A program made the translations under genes and the position numbers. From Epiperipatus broadwayi (taxonomy: Eukaryota > Onychophora > Udeonychophora > Euonychophora > Peripatidae), in contig JAQFVV010012978.1 of assembly GCA_028023455.1 (NCBI GenBank), forward strand, positions 186,001-250,000: a stretch of 64,000 nt of DNA, in the 5' to 3' direction. A model generated the notes under the pieces. That model was not told the origin of the DNA. It was given only the letters and a program-made list of their open reading frames with translations, and searched no databases. Below, one piece after another: positions 1 through 12,300 of this stretch (positions within the stretch are counted from its first letter, which is position 1; the number at the start of each line of letters is the position of its first letter).

Positions 1-453
1 AATTTAATCTTATCAAGTCTAAATTTTTAAATGAAATAATTTTGCATTATCCTGCTTTTAACCCTTAGGAGCAATATTTTGATCATATCTCCCATTTTCC
101 ACATTAATACTATGGTCTCTATACAGTACTTGTCTTTTCAATTAATGATTATTCTGTATGCTTCTTTAAACGTGACCTGTACACTAATTCCTAGACCTGT
201 TATAATTTATATTAATAAATGGTTTGGGCTGTCTCTTTTAAATTTGGGCATTTCACAATATGCATTTTCATCAGCATCTAAAGCTTCTAAGTTATCTATA
301 ACCTAAAGTATGTCTATCAGAAGCTACTAATATTTACTCAATGTGGCAAGGTAAATTCCAGCAAAATATGCACACAATCTGAATTTTTGATAAGGGGAAG
401 GGGTTAGAGTCTTAAATTTGGCAACTTGTTGCCTGAAAAGTTGAATAACTTCC

Positions 454-460
454 TTTATTG

Positions 461-498
<38 letters not shown>

Positions 499-529
499 CA
501 ATAAATATATATATATATATATATATATA
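454..529. repeat. (TA)n microsatellite inside a perfect palindrome
   Basis: 454-505 is a perfect palindrome: TTTATTGC, a TA run, then GCAATAAA. A second TA run follows at 506-530. Likely to form a hairpin or cruciform and to vary in length. Confidence 0.9.
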
Positions 530-1829
530 TTGTGCCCTTGTCTGTAGGTCATAGGTAGGGTAGAAAGGTCAATTATTAAAAAATTTTAAATTTTAAGTTA
601 TATTTGTAAGAGATATAAATAATAATGGGATAAGTAGATTTTATAATACAATTTAAAGCTGAAAATACCTGGTAGGTAACAGTGTAATAAATTATTTTAA
701 AAGAAAACAGTTAAATAAAGCTTAATCATATCATTGCTTATGGTTGTGAAAGCTGGCCATATAAAATAATACAGCTATAGATAGTTAAAAGTATATCAAT
801 TATTTAGTATAATATTTTAAAACTAATAAATTAAATAAATACTATATGTAATGTTATAATTATATTTAATAATCAAATTTAATAGAGTATAATTTATTAA
901 AATAAACTTTGAGATGGTGAGAATTATATTTAGTTTAACATTATAAATTATTTTCCAAATTTTATAAAAAATATATCAGTTTTGGTAATTTAAACCAAGA
1001 CGTAAATAAAAAATCATTTTTTATAAAGTTAGTAGACACGTGACCGTATATTAAATACCTTCACACACACTCTTGTTAAAATAATAATAAACTGTGTGAA
1101 TTTAAAACTAGATATAATTGCCATCGATCATTAAAATGAAAGTTATAAATATTAAATATTGTTTTAATAATTATTTTAAAGCTTAGATAATTTTTTTTAT
1201 AAAAACTATAATTGAATTTAATAATATTAGTCTGGGAAATATTCCAGACATTACGTCATCAATTCTTAATTTTAAAACATCCATTCTGTTATCAAAATAA
1301 AATGAATAAATTGTTCGCGCTAAAATAAATATTAACCAATCAAAGGATGTAAAATTAACAGACAAAAATCTAAGAATTATACAGAGCGGGAGAAGTAATG
1401 TGTAAGTGAAAGAGAAAGTAACAAATTTTTATGGCTGATAACATCGTAGCTGAACAGTAATATAAATTTATAATTTCGGATTTATTCTAAAAGTTATTCT
1501 GTAACATATAATATATTTTTGACTACAGAGATATGTATTGCTAATTTTAAGTTTATCTTACCAGGAAAATTTATTCAAATTTAACCAGAAAGCCTACAGT
1601 AACATGGAAGTACAAGAAAAAATATTTAAAGTGATTGCTGAAAGAAAAATAATTGGAAATCATCTTAATGCCACTTTAGTTGTGCTCAACCTGAAACTTA
1701 ATCTTATAACTGAAAGGAATACAATTGGGACGATATGTGAAAATCTGAAAAAGAAGCTGCTGGTCGTCAAGAACAATTTATGACGATAAATTTACAGAGC
1801 TACTTTAAAACTAAGTTATACTTCTTTCA

Positions 1830-2160
1830 GAGTATTCTTGCGGGCTGTCAGATTGCTCAGGGGAGAATCTTTAGAAATTTTTGCTGTTGCCTGTTGTGAT
1901 TTTATTATATGAATTCGATGGGGTCTACCATGCTTGGCTAGGCAAATAAATAACTTTGTCTACCGCCGAGGCTTCCTCAATACCAGAAAAATGCCGTAGT
2001 ATTTACTCAATCGTCATCTGAACTCTGTGCCGTGTCTGGAGGACTTTTGTGAAACCATGCTACCGATTTCCACTTTCCTTGTCCGGACAAACACATCTCA
2101 TCAGACGGATCAAGCTATGCCCGTCGATGGAACATGACCAAGGAATAAGGACGTAATCAT
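1830..2160. other. GC-richer island of unknown origin beside the Penelope-like element
   Basis: This ~330-bp block is visibly less AT-rich than its surroundings and has no open frame. On the minus strand it contains CTGATGAG followed 7 nt later by the perfect palindrome TTGTCCGGACAA and then GGAAA. That loosely recalls the hammerhead ribozymes found in Penelope-like elements, but the residues flanking stem II do not pair as required. It may be an inverted piece of the element's terminal region. Confidence 0.3.
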
Positions 2161-3081
2161 ATCTCTCCTCATGAACTATTTATTATGCTACCCTTTTTGT
2201 CCATACTTTTATAATTGCTTCCTTGAATATTTATGAAATGTGTGTTTAATGATATTTATAATGTAACTATTTTTATTAGACTAGTTAGATATATGTATAT
2301 GTGATCATCTATCTAGATATTTAACCCTTTTTCCTTCGCTATTTCTTCATTACCCCATGTGTAAATATTTTAATTCTATTGCGGTTAAGTTTATTAGTTA
2401 ATTGTTAATATAAAAATCCCTTTCCAGTTTTATTCATACTTGTAAAATTTAGTACGAGTAAGTTTCCTTTTTTTTTGTTTGCCAACTTGATCTCCTCGAT
2501 AACGCTTCTTTTGTCCGCCATTAGCTTCTTACATATGTCAGATTTAGCGATATACATCTTAAATCATTTTAAACTCTGTTTTAGCACAAAGCAATTAGAA
2601 ACTGCTTTGCGAAAGATTTTTATTATTGCACTTTATCGAGCAGATTCGAGTTGACAGTGTTTAATAAAACTGGGAAGGAAAGATTTAGACCGCAAGCATA
2701 TTAATCTGGTTTTCATTGTCTCATTAGTTATTCATTAATTTCGGGAATAGCGAAGGCCATTAAATTATTAATAATATTTCAAATGTCATTTATTAAAGAT
2801 ATTTATTTAACTAAAAAGCTTGAGTTTGCTAGTTATCTTGCAATGCTTTGTTTTACTTTTAAATGATCCAGGCACGCAAAACACATATTTCTAAGTATTT
2901 TTGCACATTTAACTATTTAGCTCTGTAGGTGGTTCTGTCCATGTCTCCCGCTGATGCTAAGCTCGTGGCTCGGTAAGAAAATATCTATGCGTGTCTCAGA
3001 TAGTGTTGTTCGGTTCATGATAGCTTCGAGACTAGACGAATAGGGCAGAGGTCATAGTATTCTTGGTTTAATATCTCGCAT

Positions 3082-4914
3082 ATGGGTGGCCTCGAGGTAC
3101 TTTTGCCTAGTATTCGAACTGGGTTAAATCAACATACATCATCTGACTGTCACACAACATTATATTTATCAATCAATTCATGGAAAAGAGTTATTGGATT
3201 ATTTAAAAGACAATTAATGAAAGATAAATTGATTTGCTTAAAGGAAAACAAAGGTTTACGAATGTGCTTGATTTCAAATAATGAATATGTTCAAGGAGTT
3301 ATTTTACAAATGGAAAAATTAAATTTTGAATTGATTGATAAATATAATGTTGATTCAGAAAGAATGAAATTTATTAATAACATTTTATTAAAGGCAAAGA
3401 ATAAAGGAATAAATGATAATGTGTACTATTCATTATATCCTTCAAGTGCTATTTGTCCACATGTATTTGCTAATGTAAAATTACATAAAGAAGGTTATCC
3501 ACTTAGAATAATTTTGGATTTTGGAGGGTCTTTTGTGTATAAGACTAGTAAATATATAGCTAAAATTTTACAAGATTTACTTGGATTTGAAAAATATTCT
3601 GTAACATCATCATTTGATTTTGTTGAAAAAATTAAAGATTTAAGTTTGGACTGTGATGATGTTTTAGTGTCATTGGATGTTTCTGAGATGTATGGATCTA
3701 TTGATAGACTTGATTCAATTAAGATAATTCATCAAGCTTTTTGGAAAAAGAAAGTGGATAATCAATTAATATGTTTTCTGATGAAGGCTTTAAATTTTAT
3801 TGAACAAAATATTGTTGCATCCTTTAATGGTAAATTTTATAAGATGAGTAAAGGCTGGCCAATGGGATTACCAATGGTGGCACAGTTATGCAGTTTTGTT
3901 TTGTCATATTATGAAGAGAAAATTTTAAACAAATTTATATTTATGGAAAATATTAAGATATATACGAGATATGTGGATGATGTTTTTATATGTGCTTCTT
4001 CAGAAATGATTGATAAAATTTTTGATGAATATAATAAATTAAAAGGTCTTATCTGGACTATGGAGAAAGAATATAATAACAGTATTAAATATTTAGATTT
4101 GATAATTTCAAGGAACAATAATATGATTGACTATAAATTGTTTATTAAACCTATTGAAACTAGAGGGTATATTCCCTATTTATCTAAAGTGCCACATAAT
4201 TATAAAATGGCTGGTTTTAGGTCTTTTTTGTATAGAAATAATATTTTGTGTAAATATGCATGTGATAAAAAGAAAAATATTGAAAATTATGTAAGTGAAT
4301 TATTAAGTGTAGGTTATAATATAAAAGAAATTTATCAAGTGGTTTGTCAATTTAGTAAGAAAATTAATAGAAATACTGGTGATGAAGAAATTAAGAGTAA
4401 GAAGTGGATTTCTTTGCCTTTTTATAATAATAATCAAGTAAAATTTATGAAAAAAGTTTATAATGGTATATATAATGTTTCTTTTTATGGATCAGGTAAT
4501 TTAAATAGAATGGTTAATAATTCAAAAGATAAGTTAGAAAAAAATAACGTGAGTAATATAATTTATAGAATTTTTTGTGGGTGTAACTTATCATATGTAG
4601 GGGAATCTAGATGTAATATAGAGAAAAGAATTAAAGAACATAAATTGTTATATAAAAGAGTTTTGAAAAATGTACAGATATGTAATGATAATAGTAATGA
4701 AGTCAAGTTATATACTGAATCTGTTTTTTATGATCATGATAGAAATTGTAATTTTAAGTTTAATTTTGATATAAATAAAATAAAAATTTTAGGCCAAGAG
4801 AGAGATAATGAAAAAAGAAAAATTAAAGAGGCAGTTTTTATTAGTAGGTATAAAAATACGATAATAAACAGACAGTCAGCAAATGTTAGGATTAATGAAT
4901 TGTGGGATATTTAA
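3082..4914 (+). CDS. Penelope-like element polyprotein: reverse transcriptase plus GIY-YIG endonuclease
   Basis: A 610-residue open frame. Domains seen: a pre-RT region (about 40-150); RT motif A SLDVSEMYGSI with catalytic Asp199; motif B KGWPMGLPMVAQ (about 260); motif C RYVDDVFI with the YVDD box at 297-300; a YLDLIIS block near 345; and a C-terminal GIY-YIG nuclease (about 490-605) with IIYRI, SYVGES, KEHK and the catalytic Glu in IKEAVFISR (Glu583). This order is specific to Penelope-like retroelements, which reverse-transcribe their RNA at an endonuclease nick. All catalytic motifs are present and no stop interrupts them. The N-terminal 15-25 residues (MGGLEVLLPSIRTG) do not resemble the family, and an in-frame stop lies just upstream, so the 5' end is probably truncated or fused to flanking DNA. 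It lies antisense to PAN2. Confidence 0.93.
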   Translation: MGGLEVLLPSIRTGLNQHTSSDCHTTLYLSINSWKRVIGLFKRQLMKDKLICLKENKGLRMCLISNNEYVQGVILQMEKLNFELIDKYNVDSERMKFINNILLKAKNKGINDNVYYSLYPSSAICPHVFANVKLHKEGYPLRIILDFGGSFVYKTSKYIAKILQDLLGFEKYSVTSSFDFVEKIKDLSLDCDDVLVSLDVSEMYGSIDRLDSIKIIHQAFWKKKVDNQLICFLMKALNFIEQNIVASFNGKFYKMSKGWPMGLPMVAQLCSFVLSYYEEKILNKFIFMENIKIYTRYVDDVFICASSEMIDKIFDEYNKLKGLIWTMEKEYNNSIKYLDLIISRNNNMIDYKLFIKPIETRGYIPYLSKVPHNYKMAGFRSFLYRNNILCKYACDKKKNIENYVSELLSVGYNIKEIYQVVCQFSKKINRNTGDEEIKSKKWISLPFYNNNQVKFMKKVYNGIYNVSFYGSGNLNRMVNNSKDKLEKNNVSNIIYRIFCGCNLSYVGESRCNIEKRIKEHKLLYKRVLKNVQICNDNSNEVKLYTESVFYDHDRNCNFKFNFDINKIKILGQERDNEKRKIKEAVFISRYKNTIINRQSANVRINELWDI

Positions 4915-5075
4915 ATCGACATGTGTTTCCGGTTGGTAATAGATGATTCCATTTTGAAAATTGAGTTGAAAATGATTATGAATATAATCGAAAATATTTC
5001 TTTATGAATTTTTATTTATATTGTATTATAAATTGTTTACCGTTGTTTGGAATATATATATATATATATATTAAT
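4915..5075 (+). other. 3' flank of the Penelope-like element, ending near an AT microsatellite
   Basis: The ORF stops at 4914 and is followed by ~130 bases of non-coding tail and an (AT)n run at 5050-5070. I could not place a target-site duplication or terminal repeats. Confidence 0.35.
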
Positions 5076-6248
5076 GATAAAGTTTGTAAAAAATTGAAAT
5101 TGACTATAATTTCTATCTATCCAGAGTCACATTCAATATTAATTTAAAATAAGTAAACTAAATCCATTCAATATAAATAACATTTAAGTTCATTCTGATA
5201 TGATGTTAATAATGATTGGTCATGTGAGTCTTGCATTATCATAATTCACAGTTCAGAATTTGGCTATTATGTAAGATTTTATTTCATAGTTAAATAATAA
5301 GTTAATAGAACATATTCAAATTTCATTCACTTATAATAATGTCTTTAATATCAAAATCATTAAATCATAAATTAACTGTTGTTATCTAATGCCAACCAAA
5401 TATTTTGCTAATAGGTATGCTAGAATGTAGGGTGTATATACTTACTGATAATAAAACAAACTCCAATAAAAATGATTTGCAATCACTAATATCAATTCAT
5501 AACTCTGAATGATACATATAGTCTATCATCTATATAGAATCAAGGGAATATACTGCATTGAAGTATTACTTATTATGGGAGTATCATTAATCCACTACAT
5601 TGATTAATCCAGAATAAAATATATACGAAGAATATTGTACTATGGATACCATATTTTTTTATAGTATTATGCACACACAATTCGTAATCTAATATACATA
5701 TGTATGTGTGTACATGTAAATTAATTGATTATGCCTGAGAATATTTGTAAGTTAGATATACTACATACTCCAACTGTAATGCTTGCATTCCTTTAGGCAT
5801 AGTAATGTCATTCATTGTGCAACATAAATGCTAAAGCACTGAGTAATTTAAACCTATATATACAATCACCTATTAAAATATTCAAAATCTAGTTAAGATA
5901 TATAAGTAGACATTCAGATTATCATTTCTGTGCAGATGTTCTGTGTTTTAAACCTGACCATATGATGAAGGGAGATTAATCTGTAAATATATGTGTAGAG
6001 AGAGTGGTTGAACTAGGATATTTTACAATGGACTCTCATGATTTAATAACAAACTTTCAGAGTGTGTCGCAATCTAAAAGATTTTCATTAGCTTTGAAAT
6101 ACACATAAGCAATCTGATTCACAGATCTGAAGCATACTATTCATAGTTTACAATCTTATATAGAATTTTAAGCATAGCCCTAGAGATCCTTGAATCTGAA
6201 TAATTGTAAAATATATAATTACACATACATTAGTTTATTAATTTTTAC

Positions 6249-6373
6249 CTGTAAACTTTTTTAGTAAATTCGCTTGGCCAATCAGACAATAGCTTTCCAT
6301 TACATAATGGCAATGGTATAATGGATAAAGGAGTTAATTCATCATTAATATCAAAAGGAGGAAGGGGTTCCAC
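6249..6373 (-). CDS. PAN2: PAN2 coding exon 9 (linker, last exon in window)
   Basis: 125 nt, acceptor TTAAG and donor GTAAAA. Encodes VEPLPPFDINDELTPLSIIP, then LLSDWP and FTKKVY, the linker segment between propeller and hydrolase-like domain (LPPLDW..LSLIPVPL..LLSDWP in vertebrates). Leaves in phase 2. The next exon should encode the conserved GYAPNP block; I could not find it between 1 and 6248, so the following intron is over 6.2 kb. Confidence 0.92.
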
Positions 6374-9300
6374 CTTAAGAAATAAAACTTTAATTAAAAT
6401 TTAATTAAAATTTAACTATATATTTCCAAAATAAATAAATAATACAAAATCTAATGTTATTAAATAAAGTCAAAAGAAAAGGTAAGAAACAAAAATTTTA
6501 AATTTCCAGGAATAATTTAAGAATGCTAATACTGGTAATAAAATTTATAATTTTGCAACACAAACTAAATTTTAGCATCATATGAATCTGTAGCTTTCGT
6601 CAATCTACATAGACAATAGTGACTTCTCTATACCCATTCTAGCGAACATAAGAGAGGCAATAAAACTGCTTCATGGGATTAAATACATCAACGATTTCTA
6701 TTATGACAAAAGCCATTAGCTAACAGTCAATTACGAGAATCTGTTTGCAGTGATTTCTAATTAGCAAATGGATTACTCAATGCTTTAGAATTGGCTAGAA
6801 TGAAAAATAAAAAGATCACTATTGTCTACTAAAATTTTATAAGTTATCCTTATACATTAAATCACTAAACATCAATGATTACCATTTCCTATGCTTACAG
6901 AAACTGTTAAAACAGAGGCAAAATTTTCCATAAAGTAGTGCCATCCAGTACAAACTAAGAAATCAATGATTGCAAGAAGGTTTATGCATAAAATTCCTAT
7001 CTAGTGCCTATTCATTCAATATTCCCAGACTAGTTTCTAGCTTATGGCTTTCATAAGTGAGAAGTCTAGCATTTGAGAGCTCTGCAACTAGATCTTAGAA
7101 TCTAATGCAAGCCTACAGCAACCTTTTTTTACCTTTTTACTTGACTATGAAGCTATGAATCCAAATGAAAACACAATAATGTTTTCAATTATATCTTATT
7201 CGCTTACATAGTCATAAAGATCTGACTTTATTTTTATTTTATTTTAGTATCTTTGTTTGTTTAATAACCATAGTTACCATCATTCTATTGGGTGGGATTG
7301 GTAAACATTACATAATCACCATGTTAAAACAGAAGCTAAACACTCCATATAGTAGTGCCAACCACTGCAAGCCAGACTAATCAAACCTTATTGTATCCAT
7401 TGATTACTCTGGCTTGCACTGTGTGAAAAGTTTTGTGTCTGTTTTAACTGCTAGTGCTTGTGTGATGTTCAGTGATTTAACATTAATCCTGCCCAATGGG
7501 ATGACAGTGTCTATGGCTATTAAAGAACTAAAGACACCAAACTATATAAATACTGAAGTGGATTCAGATCTATATGATTATACAAGTGAATAAACTTGGA
7601 TTGAAAACTTTATTGTGATTTCATTTTGGACTCATAACTTCATAGTTCATTAAAAAGATAAAATGTGGTTGCTGAAAGCTCCTCAGTAATGAAAGCCACA
7701 AGCCAGACACTAGTCTGGGAACATTGGATGAGTAGGCACTAGAAAGGAATTTTATGCACAATCCTTCTTGCATCCATTCATTATTCTGATTTTCCCTGGG
7801 TGGCACTACTGTATGGAGAATTTTAGCCCCATTTTATCCTTACATTATACAATTTTGTCTTTGATATTCTATTATGTAAAAACACTTGTTTGCAATCTAG
7901 AACAAATATCACTGCAATTAAATATCATTTATTAATCATCAACTAAGGAAAACATAAATATGGCCTCTATTAGATATAACCTCTACTTTAGTAGGTATTT
8001 GAGCATGTGATTTTTTAACTATACTATTAAAAAACTCTACCATAATCTGAATGCTTTTACATAGGTCTATATATTCAAATTAAAATCCAAATTCAATACA
8101 AAATGGATTCAATTTCAAAGAGCAAAGACTATAGTCGAACTCTCTATAAATATTAATTCAGCAAGATTCATAATATATATTTACACATGCTAAAAAGTGC
8201 TTACTTAAATATTAAAAGATAAATATAAAATTAGTTTTAAATTATTAATATCCATGTTTTGAAGCAACGTATTTGGGAGTTGGAGCTTTAGCATTTGATA
8301 ATTAATATATTGCAAAATTCTCAGTTCACCCAAAACATACAAAAAAAAAAAATTTCAGATTTACACAAAAGTACCTTTCTGCTGCACACTTCTCCCACAA
8401 ATTAACTAAGAACATATAGTAGTATTGGAATTTAAATATCATGCATATGGGTAATGTGTTAAATTAGTATAAAAAAATAAATATAAACTTTAAATCTGGA
8501 ATTAATAAAAATCAGACTAAATTAATTTAATAAAATAAAAAATGATAAATTGATTAACTTTAAGATTGGTAGATATTTAACCTTGAATGTAGACACTTCA
8601 ATGGTTCTTTTTTTTTTTTTTTGGCTATATTATCCACTTTAGTTGGCAAGTAATTTATTAAGGGAAGAGTTGTTCAAACTCTTTGTTATCTCTTTAAAAC
8701 AGCTATGTAACTCCCATGGTCTGAAAAAATAAATCTGAAGTTGATGTCAAGAACAACACTGAAGTATCATTAGCCTAATGATCGAATCATGATTACAATT
8801 CTTAGTAAGATGTATATAAATGTGAAGTCTAGAAGATCTTAATTTCTCAATGCCATTGATAAAACCTAAGAACTCTAGCTATTATCTTGTGTTGTTGTTT
8901 AGATTATCATTAACAAAAATGTAATCAATGTATATTCAGACTTCTAGGTATTATAAATATTTTTTTTTTTAAAATATAAACATATCTAAAAAAGTCAAAG
9001 TGATGAACATCTTAGTAATATGAATGTTATAATTGGTCAAGAGAATGATTCAAAAAAAAAATCTTATATATTGAATTATTTCCATTTGTATTCAGAAAAA
9101 TTTAACTTTATTAAAATATTCTTATTACATTCAAATGTTAATAACAGCACACAGGTTAGTATATTGTGTGCTATTACTAATAATTGAATGTAATTGGAAA
9201 AATTAAATAAAGTTATATTTTTCTAAAGACAATCATAGTCCAATATATAAATACAACTAAAATACCATCATCATAAACCTGCAGGAAAACAGAAAATCTT

Positions 9301-12300
9301 ATTTTCTCTTAAAGGATAAAATTTTGAGCACACAAAAGTAGGGCAAAGAGGAAGGACGAAAATTATTAATTACATCGCATGGCATTCACAAAGTTCATAT
9401 TGAAACAAAGTTTCTCTCAAACTAAACATTTTGTGGCAACTGGATTTGCAAACTGTTAGTTGTTTTTTTTTAATTCAGTTTGATTCATTAATGTATTCAC
9501 TCCTTTTTATTCTTGTTAGAGATTCTTTTCACCAGTCAGTAAAATGAACACTTCTCTACAATAATCCAGACTATTATTTAGTCTGCATTCCATAATTTTC
9601 ACCAGCAGTCAATCTACAATCTCAGTGACTGACTACAAAGCAAAAGTTTTTACACTATAAAATCCCAGACAATAGAGTGAATGAATTTCACATAATAAGA
9701 AATTTTATCCAATAAAGGCAATGAAATCCAATACTTATTAACAAATTACATAACTATTTTGTTATTAAATGCCACAAAACAGATCAGAGTTATTTTTTTG
9801 TATAAACAGATTATGAATGAATGGATAATATTTATAAATATTATTTTAATTATTAACTTATTATTTCTTTATTCATGCTGTTTTGTTAAAAGTTGTAGAC
9901 AAGAAATATGGGGAGGGGGGGTTAATGTATTACAATTATGTAAAAGATGAACTATAAGAACTTCTAATGTTAAAACTATAGTTCCTCATTTGACATAAAA
10001 TTATCTGTGTGCATAGAGAAAAAAAAAAATTAGTTTATATATATACTATGTATATGTAAAAAATTTTACCAAATGATGGATTGAGTAATTAAGCAAAGGA
10101 CTATTATGAGCAAACCATAACATTAGATTGTCATCACAATAATTTTAATACAATTTAATCTAGAATCTTAATTATAAGCATACACTCAGAAGTTTAAATT
10201 TCTAATTTGTAATCACTACTTACAGGATCAGCAAATTCGGTATCTCTTGAAAATACATTAAACTGTGTGTGTTCTCCACAACCAAATAAGTGGACAAAGC
10301 CTGTATATAAATCAAATAAGTCAGACTTCTACATTAAAACACAATAAACATTTTAATAAACTTATATATATATATAGATGCATTTAAAATTTTTCTTCTC
10401 AAAACCAAAGTGGAATATTATTAATTCATATTAAAGATAGAAAGATCATTTGTTACCTTTCAAAGAGAAGATTATACAAGTTTAAAGTGACTTGTGAAAT
10501 TGGTCTTACCTTTTGTTTTGTTTTTTGGGATATTCACAGCTAATATGAAGATTAATTCTTCATTTTATTACCATTCAACAACATCTCTTGCAATAATTTA
10601 AAATCTCTAATCAGAAATGTGATTTTTTGGGGAATAAATACTATACTACTTAATGTCATAATTATCACTGATGTCTATTACTTCTGATCTGAATGTATTA
10701 GAAATGAAAGGATCTTATATAAAAGCTTAAATGAATTTAATAACCAATATCAATTTTTCTTTAATATAATCTGGAGAAACTATTAGCACATCCAAATTCC
10801 ATGCTCATTAATCTGCAGTTTGAATCCAGGTTAGGAAAACTCTAACATTTCTCAGCATTCAATAAATGGATAAATCTAGGTATTCTTATTCTAGATCACA
10901 GGTGAATCTAGATTTATCACATGCAAATATACAATTATAATATAATGCATCCTTTACTACTGTGGAGACGATATCATATTTAATATCAATTGATGTTTGC
11001 GATGTACAGATATTAACTCTACATTTAACTCGGATAAACTGAGTGTGGCAAAATACCTACTATCACAGACTCTCCATTTAATAAATTTATATCATCTTTT
11101 GAATCATCAATACTTTTGATTTGTCGGAGTTTGTACAAATCTGCAGAGCCAAGTAATTTGATGATTTGTCAACAAAAAATCTGCTGATGATGTGAGAGAC
11201 ATCTAATAATATTACTATCTAAGATTATCTATTAAATCTTTTATCCTATCCTCACTTTACATGTTCATTAAAATTGCTAATAATTTTAGCTAACAGTGAT
11301 GTTTCTTTTCACTTTTAAAGAAATATTATTGATGCATAATAAATGATTACTCTGATCTTAATATTATATATCTTTTTATATGTTTCTTGCATTATCTTTA
11401 TCATTATAACTTTTTATTCCCTGAGTAAGTATCCTTGAAATTTCTTTCCATTCTCAATATGATATTTTTTTTTTTTTTACAAAAAACCGACTGCTAATAA
11501 TTTTTTAATCATTATATTACTTAACTTATTTATTTATTGTATAGAAGCTACTAAGGCTAAGGGACCAAAATGTTTCTATTGAAATTGAAAAAGTCAGTTG
11601 TTGGAAAATGTAATACAGAAATTAATGGGCAAGCTGTGAGCTCAAACTGCATCAAGTATATATTATATATTAAATCAATTTATTAAACTAAAATTCTGCT
11701 TATAAAACTTATGTACTTAATTTATTTGCATAAATAATCACTAACATATACAATTATTTATATAAAAAAAACATTAATATGACATTTGATATTATATATC
11801 TTCAGCTAACTTATAATAATCTTGTAAGAAATTTTAATTCTTGAATAATGATCAAAATGAGAATTAGTAAGTCATTCTCAATATTTGAATTTTTAATAAT
11901 TCATATTTAACAAAAGATATTTGCAAGAATGTTAAAAAGCAATAAGAGTGTAATTAAAAACATATTTTATAAATAAAGAATAACTATTTTAATTGGTTAA
12001 AATTCCAGAATCTTTATATTATAACAATTTTAGATTTATAATTTTAATTTTAAACACATCAAACATTTTATACATTAAATACAGTCTATATGCAATTAAA
12101 ATGCTACAAGTATAAGAATATAGAGGAAAGAAAAACAACTCATATTTAGTATGATAAAAAAGGAAAATAGCTGAATACATTTGATATAAAAATATTGAAT
12201 ATCATAATGTGACTTCTCATGTCAGCAATCAGTAGTGGGCATTTTAAAAATGCTTCTCAGATACCTTGTTACCCACAAGTATTCCATTATCTATCTCTAG

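Larger units (their letters stand above)
1..6248 (-). other. PAN2 intron 9 (partial)
   Basis: AT-rich intronic DNA with no recognisable further PAN2 exon. Contains the AT palindrome at 454-529, a base-composition island at about 1830-2160, and the Penelope-like element with its flanks (about 2900-5070). 5070-6248 holds nothing I recognise. The ORFs at 79-306 and 1538-1783 show no known domain and look like chance openings. Confidence 0.6.
6374..10223 (-). other. PAN2 intron 8
   Basis: 3850 bp. Holds the fold-back repeat at 6890-7830 and the hairpin at 9094-9224. 7840-9090 and 9230-10220 are AT-rich with homopolymer runs and nothing recognised. Confidence 0.85.

Noticed and set aside
79-306. 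75-codon ORF
   Set aside because: No domain, no splice-compatible signals and hydrophobic AT-driven composition; consistent with chance.
2945-2985. Second hammerhead-like core (CTGATG near 2950, plus strand)
   Set aside because: The invariant CUGANGA is broken (CTGATGCTAAG) and no stem II follows; coincidence.
1-6248. Further PAN2 exons below 6249
   Set aside because: I looked on the minus strand for the conserved GYAPNP and following hydrolase-domain motifs and found none. The intron must extend past the window.
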